In this document: one piece after another, positions 1-5,863 of the stretch
How the letters are laid out: each line of letters starts with the position of its first letter
Position numbering within the stretch: the stretch's first letter is position 1
DNA from: an uncultured Alphaproteobacteria bacterium
GTDB taxonomy: Bacteria; Pseudomonadota; Alphaproteobacteria; Caulobacterales; Parvularculaceae
Length of the DNA: 7,760 nt
NCBI GenBank assembly: GCA_938003575.1
Contig: CALKYG010000012.1
Span: forward strand, 1 to 7,760
Reading direction: 5' to 3'
The notes under the pieces: model-generated
Databases searched by the model: none
What the model saw: the letters and a program-made list of their open reading frames with translations, nothing else
What the model was told of the DNA's origin: nothing
Position numbers and translations under genes: made by a program

Positions 1-227
1 ACGATCGCATGCCAATGAAAAAAGGCGAGGAGCCGAAGATGGAAATGGTGCGTTTCAGAACGCTCGGCTGCTATCCGCTGACGGGCGCCGTGCGGTCGAA
101 CGCCACGACGCTGCCGCAGGTCATTCAGGAAATGCTGCTTTCGACCTCATCGGAGCGTCAGGGCCGCGTCATCGATCATGACCAGTCCGCATCGATGGAA
201 AAGAAAAAGCAGGAAGGCTACTTCTGA
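1..227 (+). CDS. cysD: Sulfate adenylyltransferase subunit 2 (CysD), C-terminal end only
   Basis: Only the last 75 codons are in the window; the first complete codon is at base 3 and the stop TGA is at 225-227. The segment carries the conserved CysD C-terminus: RMPMK, then [16 protein letters not shown], and the ending KKKQEGYF, which is diagnostic for the family. CysD is the small catalytic subunit (PP-loop ATP pyrophosphatase fold) of ATP sulfurylase. With the GTPase CysN it makes adenosine 5'-phosphosulfate (APS) from ATP and sulfate in the cytoplasm. The catalytic PP-loop lies upstream of the window and cannot be checked. The stop codon overlaps the next start (TGATG, one shared base), so translation of the two subunits is probably coupled. 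A purine-rich AGGAAGG at 211-217, inside this gene, can serve as the ribosome binding site for the next one. Confidence 0.95.
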   Translation, partial: DRMPMKKGEEPKMEMVRFRTLGCYPLTGAVRSNATTLPQVIQEMLLSTSSERQGRVIDHDQSASMEKKKQEGYF

Positions 228-2125
228 TGGCCCACGCATCCGCCGCCGCCGACGACATCATCGCCTATCTCGACGCGCACGAAAAAAAGTCGATGCTCCG
301 CTTCATCACTTGCGGCAGCGTCGATGACGGCAAGTCGACGCTGATCGGGCGCCTGCTCTACGACACGAAGCTTCTCTATGAAGACCAGCTTGCAGCGCTT
401 GAAGCCGATTCGAGGAAAATGGGCACGCAGGGAGAGAAGATCGACTTCGCCCTGCTTGTCGACGGCCTCGCCGCCGAGCGCGAGCAAGGCATCACAATTG
501 ATGTCGCCTATCGTTTCTTCTCGACGGAAAAGCGCAAGTTTATCGTCGCCGACACGCCGGGCCACGAGCAATACACGCGCAACATGGCGACGGGCGCCTC
601 GACCGCTGATGTCGCGATCATCCTGATCGATGCGCGCCAGGGCGTACTGAAGCAGACGCGGCGTCATTCCTATATCTGCTCGCTTCTGGGCATCCGCCAC
701 GTCGTCGTCGCAATCAACAAGATGGACCTTGTCGATTATTCGCGCGCGACGTTTGACAAGATCGAAGCCGACTACCGCGCGTTTGCCCGCAAGCTCGGCT
801 TTTCCTCAATCGTCTGCATCCCGATTTCGGCGCTTGAAGGCGACAACATTCTTACAAAAAGCGCCAATACGCCGTGGCACAAGGGCCCGGCGCTTCTCCC
901 CTATCTTGAATCGATCGACATTGAAAAAGACATGTCGGGCGAACCCTTCCGCCTTCCCGTTCAGTGGGTGAACCGCCCCAATCTCGATTTTCGCGGATTT
1001 TCTGGGACAGTTGCGTCAGGCGTCGTCCGGCGGGGCGACGAGATCGTCGTCATTCCGTCCGGCAGGCGATCGACGGTCACGCGCATTGTGACGCGCGACG
1101 GAGATCTCTTTTCCGCCGGCCAGCACCAAGCGGTCACGCTGTGCCTCGCCGACGAAATCGACATATCGCGCGGCGACGTCATCTGCGCCGGAAAGGCGCC
1201 CGCCGAACAAACCGATCAATTCGCCGCGCACGTCATCTGGATGCATGACGACGAAATGATTCCCGGCAGGCAGTATTTCATCAAGACGTCGAACCGAATG
1301 CTATCGGGGTCAATTTCGGAATTAAAGCACAAGGTCAACGTCAATACGCTTGAACATATGTCCGGCAAAACGCTGGAACTCAACGAGGTCGGCTTTTGCA
1401 ACATCTCCACCTCGGCGCCGATCGCATTCGACCCCTATTCCCACAATCGCGAAACAGGCTCCTTCATCATCATCGACAAGCGTACGAACAATACTGTCGG
1501 CGTCGGCATGATCGACTTCTCGCTCCGCCGCGCGCAGAACGTGCACTGGCAGGATCTTGACATCGATAAGACTGCGCGCGCTGCAGCGAAGCACCAGAGG
1601 CCCTGCATCCTCTGGTTCACCGGGCTTTCGGGCGCAGGAAAGTCGACAGTTGCAAACCTCGTTGAGAAGCGTCTTCATGATCTTGGGCGCCACACCTACA
1701 CGCTCGACGGCGACAATGTGCGCCACGGCCTCAACAAGGATCTCGGCTTCACCGACGCGGACCGCGTTGAAAACATCCGTCGCGTCGCTGAAACGGCGAA
1801 GCTGATGGTCGACGCCGGACTGATCGTCCTTGTCTCCTTCATTTCGCCTTTCCAGAGCGAGCGGCGCATGGCGCGAGAGCTTGTCGAAAACGGCGAATTC
1901 ATCGAGGTGTTCATCTCAACGCCGCTCGCAGTTTGCGAGAAGCGCGACGTGAAGGGGCTCTACGCCAAGGCGCGGCGCGGCGAGATCAAGAATTTCACCG
2001 GCATCGACAGCGACTATGAAGCGCCGGAAAACCCGGAGATCAGGCTGGATACGTCGAGGGTCGCCGCCGCTGACGCCGCGACGGCGATCGTCGAGCATCT
2101 GAAGAAGAATGGCTATTTAGGCTAG
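227..2125 (+). CDS. cysNC: Bifunctional sulfate adenylyltransferase subunit 1 / APS kinase (CysNC)
   Basis: This complete 632-residue protein fuses two enzymes of sulfate activation. Residues about 20-440 are the EF-Tu-like GTPase CysN: P-loop GSVDDGKST (30-38), DTPGH (109-113), NKMD (164-167) and an SAL-type G5 motif near 201, followed by beta-barrel domains. Its GTP hydrolysis drives APS synthesis by CysD. Residues about 455-632 are the APS kinase CysC: P-loop GLSGAGKST (466-474), [10 protein letters not shown] (494-503), the FISPF segment (538-542) whose serine is the phospho-accepting position in the family, and [15 protein letters not shown] (576-590). CysC phosphorylates APS to PAPS. 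All key motifs of both halves are intact. The N-C fusion, also known as NodQ in rhizobia, is common in alphaproteobacteria. The start ATG overlaps the cysD stop by one base, with AGGAAGG 9 bases upstream. I saw no clear terminator in the 6 bases before the convergent gene. Confidence 0.97.
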   Translation: MAHASAAADDIIAYLDAHEKKSMLRFITCGSVDDGKSTLIGRLLYDTKLLYEDQLAALEADSRKMGTQGEKIDFALLVDGLAAEREQGITIDVAYRFFSTEKRKFIVADTPGHEQYTRNMATGASTADVAIILIDARQGVLKQTRRHSYICSLLGIRHVVVAINKMDLVDYSRATFDKIEADYRAFARKLGFSSIVCIPISALEGDNILTKSANTPWHKGPALLPYLESIDIEKDMSGEPFRLPVQWVNRPNLDFRGFSGTVASGVVRRGDEIVVIPSGRRSTVTRIVTRDGDLFSAGQHQAVTLCLADEIDISRGDVICAGKAPAEQTDQFAAHVIWMHDDEMIPGRQYFIKTSNRMLSGSISELKHKVNVNTLEHMSGKTLELNEVGFCNISTSAPIAFDPYSHNRETGSFIIIDKRTNNTVGVGMIDFSLRRAQNVHWQDLDIDKTARAAAKHQRPCILWFTGLSGAGKSTVANLVEKRLHDLGRHTYTLDGDNVRHGLNKDLGFTDADRVENIRRVAETAKLMVDAGLIVLVSFISPFQSERRMARELVENGEFIEVFISTPLAVCEKRDVKGLYAKARRGEIKNFTGIDSDYEAPENPEIRLDTSRVAAADAATAIVEHLKKNGYLG

Positions 2126-2131
2126 GCGGCT

Positions 2132-3019
2132 TCAAGCGCTGAAATGCCTGATGATCCTCGCCGCAATTCGCGCGCGAAATTTCTTCGGGATGTCATGGCC
2201 CATGCCTTCGATGATTTCGAGGTCGGCGCCTTTGACATTCCGGAATATGTCAACGCCGCCGGCCGGGGGCGCAAGCGGATCATCGCCGCCGTGGATGACG
2301 AGCGTCGGCGCCGCAATCTTGCGCGTGAAGTCTTTCCGAAGATCCCCAGTATCGATCACGGCCGCGAGCTGTCGGCGCGGCCCGGCGGGATAATGGCTGC
2401 GCTCATAGGCGGCGGCGAGACGCGCACGAAGCTCGTCATCGCTTGCGCCTGAATTCTTTGTTCCGATCAGGCTCCAGAGATACATGGCGCGCTCAAGCGC
2501 TTCCTCCCGGGTATTGATATTCGCGGGCGGCGCCATCAGCGCCTTGGCGATTTCGCCTTTCGCGCGCGGCAAAGCGGGGTTGTTCGTCGAGGACATGATA
2601 ATCGCGAGCCGGTCGACGCGCTGGGGAAATTTTGCGGCCATCACTTGCGCAATCATGCCGCCCATCGAGACGCCGACGACATGCGCCTTGCGGACAGAGA
2701 GCCCGTCGAGAAGGCCGATTGTGTCGTTCGCCATATCTTCGAGCGAATAAGGCGCAAGCCCCCTTATCCCTATGAGCCGCGCGGCGAGCTGCACAAGCGG
2801 ATTTGGAGCCTGTTTGCCTGAGAATTTCTGCGAATGCCCGATGTCACGGTTGTCGAATCTCAAGGTTCGGAAGCCGGCGTCGTTCAGGGCCGCGACGAAA
2901 TCCTCCGGCCAAAAGATGAGCTGCTGGGCAAGACCCATGATCAGAAGCACGACCGGCCCGCTCTCAGGCCCGTCCCATTCATACTCAATATCAACGCCGC
3001 CTTTGGTCTTGAGCCTCAT
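2132..3019 (-). CDS. Alpha/beta-fold hydrolase
   Basis: This 295-residue cytoplasmic protein of the alpha/beta-hydrolase superfamily has no signal peptide or membrane segment. The fold markers appear in order: an oxyanion-side strand VVLLIMGL (23-30), FDNRDIGHS (55-63), the nucleophile elbow GVSMG with Ser118, a cap-region stretch rich in charged helices (about 150-225), the acid loop HGGDDPLAPP (243-252, Asp247 the likely acid) and the histidine loop GMGHD with His275. The triad therefore looks complete and an active esterase or hydrolase is expected. The IMGL...FWP and FDNRD pattern is shared by a broad bacterial group that includes aclacinomycin methylesterase-like annotations, but the substrate cannot be read from the sequence. 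The ATG has GGAGG five bases upstream (3025-3029 on the minus strand), and that site lies in a hairpin. The gene converges on cysNC and diverges from the large regulator. Confidence 0.9.
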   Translation of the reverse strand: MRLKTKGGVDIEYEWDGPESGPVVLLIMGLAQQLIFWPEDFVAALNDAGFRTLRFDNRDIGHSQKFSGKQAPNPLVQLAARLIGIRGLAPYSLEDMANDTIGLLDGLSVRKAHVVGVSMGGMIAQVMAAKFPQRVDRLAIIMSSTNNPALPRAKGEIAKALMAPPANINTREEALERAMYLWSLIGTKNSGASDDELRARLAAAYERSHYPAGPRRQLAAVIDTGDLRKDFTRKIAAPTLVIHGGDDPLAPPAGGVDIFRNVKGADLEIIEGMGHDIPKKFRARIAARIIRHFSA

Positions 3020-3023
3020 TCTC

Positions 3024-3038
3024 GCCTCCGCTGGAGGC
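3024..3038 (-). promoter_or_regulatory. Hairpin enclosing the hydrolase ribosome binding site
   Basis: GCCTCC (3024-3029), a 3-base spacer and GGAGGC (3033-3038) form a perfect 6-bp inverted repeat. Read on the minus strand, the 3' arm contains the GGAGG Shine-Dalgarno that ends five bases before the hydrolase ATG. If the mRNA folds this way, ribosome access is blocked. The structure is seen directly; a regulatory role is inference. Confidence 0.5.
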
Positions 3039-3085
3039 CCCGCCTATCATGCTCCTCTCCCTGAGCGCAGCTTTTTCCGGCAGCC

Positions 3086-3113
3086 GGGCGGCGGCGCCCC
3101 CGCCCCCTTTTTT
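3086..3113 (+). terminator. Terminator-like GC hairpin with T6 tract, plus strand
   Basis: GGGCGG (3086-3091) can pair with CCGCCC (3100-3105) around an 8-base loop, followed two bases later by six T (3108-3113). This has the form of an intrinsic terminator for plus-strand transcription. No plus-strand gene ends here, so it would stop transcripts running antisense through the hydrolase gene, such as read-through from cysNC. The stretch is GC-rich and alternative pairings exist (for example GGGCG with CGCCC at 3095-3099), so the call is tentative. Confidence 0.4.
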
Positions 3114-3126
3114 GCAATCGCCGGTT

Positions 3127-3146
3127 CGTGTGACCAACATCACACG
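3127..3146. promoter_or_regulatory. CRP-consensus operator (TGTGA-N6-TCACA)
   Basis: The core is an exact match to the classical CRP half-site pair: TGTGA (3129-3133), six bases, TCACA (3140-3144). One more pair on each side plus an outer C/G pair extend it to perfect 7-bp arms (CGTGTGA / TCACACG). It lies in the divergent region, centred about 117 bases upstream of the hydrolase start and about 277 bases upstream of the regulator start. A binding site for a Crp-family protein is strongly suggested. Which protein binds it (the adjacent Crp-type regulator or another Crp in the genome) is not known from the sequence. A weak -10-like TATTGA at 3166-3171 is at the spacing expected for a class II CRP promoter on the plus strand. 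Confidence 0.7.
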
Positions 3147-3249
3147 GGCGTTCAACCCGGCGCGATATTGATTGTCCTACGGTCGGCGGTTCCTTCCTGA
3201 TGTTGCCCCTTCAATGACGCCCGAAAGCGCCGCCGTCCGGGGGAGTCCA

Positions 3250-3269
3250 TGCGCGACGCCCATCGCGCA
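3250..3269. promoter_or_regulatory. Second 7-6-7 dyad (TGCGCGA-N6-TCGCGCA)
   Basis: A perfect inverted repeat with 7-base arms (3250-3256 and 3263-3269) and a 6-base spacer lies in the regulator leader, 123 bases centre to centre from the CRP-like site. The geometry is identical, and the arms differ mainly by T-to-C changes (GTGTGA versus GCGCGA). It could be a variant operator. GC-rich palindromes also arise by chance, so confidence is moderate to low. Confidence 0.35.
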
Positions 3270-3294
3270 GCCTTGGGGGAGATCCCGGGGGAGT

Positions 3295-3332
3295 GGGGAA
3301 CGGTCGGAGAAATCCGGCCGTTTCCTTGTTTC
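3295..3332 (+). promoter_or_regulatory. Strong leader hairpin, possible attenuator or terminator, before the Crp-type regulator
   Basis: Bases 3299-3307 (AACGGTCGG) pair with 3314-3322 (CCGGCCGTT) around the hexaloop AGAAAT. There is one U-G wobble, and the stem can extend outward through 3295-3298 with 3323-3326 to about 13 bp with further wobbles. The sequence after the stem is T-rich but interrupted (TGTTTCT from 3327). It sits about 80 bases before the regulator start. It could be an attenuator, an intrinsic terminator or a stabilising leader structure. A second, weaker hairpin (GGCGG 3334-3338 with CCGCC 3363-3367) follows. The pairing is direct; the function is inferred. Confidence 0.45.
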
Positions 3333-3402
3333 TGGCGGCTGGTTTTCGGGGTTGCCGATTTTCCGCCGGGAGGCGAAACCTGCTAAGGGCTTGATTATCC
3401 CC

Positions 3403-3416
3403 GGAGGGCGTCCTTG
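3403..3416 (+). promoter_or_regulatory. Ribosome binding site and TTG start of the Crp-type regulator
   Basis: GGAGGG (3403-3408) stands five bases before TTG (3414-3416). An in-frame TAA at 3384-3386 excludes an upstream start. The first in-frame ATG is at codon 85, inside the conserved cNMP-binding barrel, so TTG is the only credible start. Confidence 0.85.
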
Positions 3417-5789
3417 GCTGAAGCCTCCAAACAGGCTGAACGGTCCTATTTGAACCGCTTGATCGCGGATGCGCCCTTTTTCAAGGGCGCCGCGGAGGAT
3501 GACCTCGCTGAACTCGCGCGGCATGCCCGAAGTCTTGCTTTTGTCCGCGGCAAGCCAATCACGACCGCCAAAGGCAAACCGCCGGAGGTCTATCTCATCA
3601 TTACTGGCGCGGCGGCGCTGCTTGAACGCGACGAGACGTCCGACCGGTCCACGCTCATCGCCCTGATGGGACCTGGCGATATCGTCGGCCTTGTCCAGGC
3701 GTGTGAATATTTCACCGGCGGCTCGCACAGGCACAACAGTCTTTGGAGGGCTCTATCAAACGTCACGACGGTGGCCATACCGACCGTTGAATTCAATCGG
3801 ATCACCCGGCGGTCGCCTGAATTGACGTCGGCCTATATTTCCGCGCTCGGCCGCGCCGTTCGCAATGTGACGGCGCGCTTTACCGCCGCCTTGTTGCATC
3901 CGCTCGAAATGCGCCTTGCCGCGTTCCTTGAGGAAATGGCGACGATCGCCGCCGGCAATGGCTGGGACCCGACCGCCAATCTGGGCCGATTGCAACAGAC
4001 CCAGATCGCGGAAATGCTCGGCGTTTCCCGCGAGCATATCAATCGCACGCTCACCATGTGGGAGCGTTCCGGCCTCATATTTCAGTCCAAATCCGGCGAT
4101 CTGATCGTCGAGAACCGGAAGCGGCTTGCGGAGCTCGCCGGCTTTCGCCGCCCGCGCGCCGCGCCGCTAACGGAAACTGATCGTCTTTGGGAGATTGAAA
4201 CGCATATCAATCTCGGCCTTAACGCTGCCGCGTACGATCTCGCCATCGAGGGCGCCAAGAGAGCGCCCAAGGACGAGCGGTTCAAATATTTCGCAGTTCT
4301 TGCAATGGCTCGAATGGGCTCGCTGTCCGAGGCGCTCACCCTCGCGGAAAGCTTCGGGCTTTCCACAGAGTCGAAAAACGAGGACATCGCCAGCATCGTG
4401 CCTCGGCTCAAGCGCGATCTTGCCCTTGCAAGTGTGGAACACGACAAGAGCCAGCTCAAATCAGCGGCGGAAGGATTCGAAAAAGTCTTTGCGGCGCTCG
4501 GGACGATCTATCCCGGCGTTAATGCGGCCGCCACCTGGGCGATGTGCGGCAACCGCGAGCGCGCACGCAAACTGTCGAAAGACGTCAGCCAGCTCGCGGC
4601 GGCGGTTCTCGACGGCGTCGACGACGATGAGACTTCCTATTGGACGCGCGCAACGCTGGCCGAGTGCCGGCTTATCGGCGGTGACAAGAGGGGGGCTCAA
4701 GCCGGTTTCGTCGCGGCGGCGCATGCGGCGGACGCCGCCCCAGGCAAGATTGCGACGACGCGAAAGCAGCTGCGTCGGCTTAGGGCCGCCGTCGGCATTG
4801 ACGATGCGTGGATCGACAACGCGCTCCCTCAGGGACAGGTGCTGTTCTATTGCGGCCCGCTGACGCCGGCCGGCGTTGCGCAAACGCAGGCGCTGGACCG
4901 CCTCCGGGCGAAAGTTGAAGCGCTTCTTGAAAAGCGCCGCTTCACCGCAGCGATCGGCGCGCTGGCCGCCGGCGCCGACATTGTCGTCGCCGAGACCCTT
5001 CTTGAGGCCGGCGTTCCGCTTCAGGCTTATTTGCCTTTGGCGCCCGCAGAATTTCTTCAGTCTTCGGTTTTGCCCGCGGCAGGCGATTGGGCCGCGCGGT
5101 ACATTGCATGTGTTGAGCGAGCCCAGACCGTCGACTGGCTTCGCCTTTCCAAACCGTCCCACGCCGTATACCGACTGGGCGCAAGGGTTGCTATCGGACG
5201 CGCCATCCGGCTCGCCGACGACCTTGCGACCACACCGTTCGGATTTTTCTCCGTGCAAAACGGGCGCAACGCCAAAAACTCGATAAGCATTGAGAATTGC
5301 GACGCCTGGCGAGCGCTGGGGCTCGATGCTGAAATTGCGGCCGACAACTGGCTTTCGCGCGAGGCCTCGCTAGATCCGGGCGATGGCGGCGCCTTGCGCG
5401 CCGCCCTCGTCGTGCACGGCGCGAGCCCGGCGGAATTGAAGAGAGTTCTAAAGGACGTCGAACCATACGCGGTCAAGGGCGATGGTATTGCGATCTTCGA
5501 ATTGGACGGCCCGGAGGCGGCCGTCGAGGCGGCGAGAACGGTTGCAAACTCGAAGATTGGGCGGTCCGTCAGGATATGGCTTGACGCCGGCGCCGGCGAT
5601 GATTTCGCGCATTCCCTCGTCACGGCGACATGCAGGCCGCAAACGCCGCCCGGAAAAACATTCGCGAGCGACATTTTCGTCAACGCGGCGACAGCAAGGC
5701 CGGGGCTGAAGCCTGCCTTCGACTACATCGGGTACTCGCCGACGGACGAGAAAATCTCGCCCTGTCCGCTTTATCTTGCGTCCATCTGA
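3414..5789 (+). CDS. Crp/Fnr-type regulator with TPR-like, SLOG-like and degenerate cyclase C-terminal modules
   Basis: This 791-residue cytoplasmic protein is far longer than the usual 220-250 residues of the Crp/Fnr family. Residues about 12-130 are a cNMP-binding-type barrel and 135-160 the dimer helix. Residues 165-235 are a Crp-type winged helix with QTQIAEMLGVSREHINRTL (195-213). The Fnr cysteine cluster is absent (only Cys97 lies in this part) and I see no canonical cAMP-pocket Arg-Ser signature. Residues about 255-470 are TPR-like helices with IYPGVNAA (365-372) and YWTRATLAECRLIGGD (409-424), which recall the TRAFs-binding/DUF4071 domain. Residues about 473-650 look SLOG/Rossmann-like: VLFYCGPL, ALAAGADIVVAETLLEAG (516-533), YLPLAPAEFLQSSV, AAGDW. 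Residues about 655-791 resemble a class III cyclase: KGDG (688-691), VRIWLDAG (719-726) and TPPGKTFASDIF (744-755). Metal-binding and Asn positions look lost, so cyclase activity is doubtful. The C-terminal domain calls are from memory of family patterns. The aldehyde dehydrogenase gene follows after 74 bases. Confidence 0.8.
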   Translation: MAEASKQAERSYLNRLIADAPFFKGAAEDDLAELARHARSLAFVRGKPITTAKGKPPEVYLIITGAAALLERDETSDRSTLIALMGPGDIVGLVQACEYFTGGSHRHNSLWRALSNVTTVAIPTVEFNRITRRSPELTSAYISALGRAVRNVTARFTAALLHPLEMRLAAFLEEMATIAAGNGWDPTANLGRLQQTQIAEMLGVSREHINRTLTMWERSGLIFQSKSGDLIVENRKRLAELAGFRRPRAAPLTETDRLWEIETHINLGLNAAAYDLAIEGAKRAPKDERFKYFAVLAMARMGSLSEALTLAESFGLSTESKNEDIASIVPRLKRDLALASVEHDKSQLKSAAEGFEKVFAALGTIYPGVNAAATWAMCGNRERARKLSKDVSQLAAAVLDGVDDDETSYWTRATLAECRLIGGDKRGAQAGFVAAAHAADAAPGKIATTRKQLRRLRAAVGIDDAWIDNALPQGQVLFYCGPLTPAGVAQTQALDRLRAKVEALLEKRRFTAAIGALAAGADIVVAETLLEAGVPLQAYLPLAPAEFLQSSVLPAAGDWAARYIACVERAQTVDWLRLSKPSHAVYRLGARVAIGRAIRLADDLATTPFGFFSVQNGRNAKNSISIENCDAWRALGLDAEIAADNWLSREASLDPGDGGALRAALVVHGASPAELKRVLKDVEPYAVKGDGIAIFELDGPEAAVEAARTVANSKIGRSVRIWLDAGAGDDFAHSLVTATCRPQTPPGKTFASDIFVNAATARPGLKPAFDYIGYSPTDEKISPCPLYLASI

Positions 5790-5815
5790 CCGCCCAAACT
5801 TGTTGGCTCGGGCGG
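5790..5815 (+). terminator. Inverted repeat after the regulator stop, weak terminator candidate
   Basis: CCGCCC (5790-5795), directly after the regulator stop, is a perfect complement to GGGCGG (5810-5815) with a 14-base loop. The sequence after it (ATTTCGCG) has no proper T tract, so termination would be inefficient at best and read-through into the aldehyde dehydrogenase gene is plausible. The rest of this 74-base gap is AT-richer (5824-5850) and holds the next gene's ribosome binding site. I could not define a promoter there. Confidence 0.3.
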
Positions 5816-5863
5816 ATTTCGCGACTAACATTCAATCAATTCAGGAAAACCGGAGAAACGCTC

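Noticed and set aside
218..700. A 160-codon minus-strand open frame opposite cysNC
   Set aside because: It lies wholly opposite conserved GTPase motifs of cysNC and is a shadow frame of high-GC coding sequence.
227..2125. CysN-CysC fusion as a novelty
   Set aside because: The fusion is well known (CysNC/NodQ) and all motifs of both halves are intact here.
3239..3293. Three copies of GGGGGAG (3239, 3275, 3287) in the leader
   Set aside because: The spacing is irregular (36 and 12 bases) and the motif is short and G-rich. I could not distinguish it from composition bias.
3214..3453. An 80-codon open frame starting ATG in the regulator leader and overlapping the regulator start
   Set aside because: It has no ribosome binding site, its composition is Arg/Gly/Pro/Ser-rich as expected from GC-rich noncoding DNA, and it runs through the leader hairpins. 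I see no sign of a real leader peptide.
4461..5258. A 265-codon minus-strand open frame opposite the regulator
   Set aside because: It is rich in Arg and Gly, has no recognisable domain and no matching ribosome binding site, and lies opposite a continuous frame with recognisable domain motifs.
5800..5828. Possible sigma-70 promoter (TTGTTG, 17 bases, GACTAA) before the aldehyde dehydrogenase
   Set aside because: The -10 match is poor and the -35 lies inside the regulator's 3' inverted repeat. This is not enough to annotate.
5830..5843. ATTCA direct repeat in the gap before the aldehyde dehydrogenase
   Set aside because: There are only two five-base copies in a short AT-richer patch, with no dyad resembling a Crp or Fnr site.
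5630..5863. 78-codon upstream extension of the aldehyde dehydrogenase frame
   Set aside because: It overlaps the regulator's C-terminal codons in another frame and shows no family similarity. The ATG at 5864 has a good ribosome binding site and the usual ALDH N-terminus.
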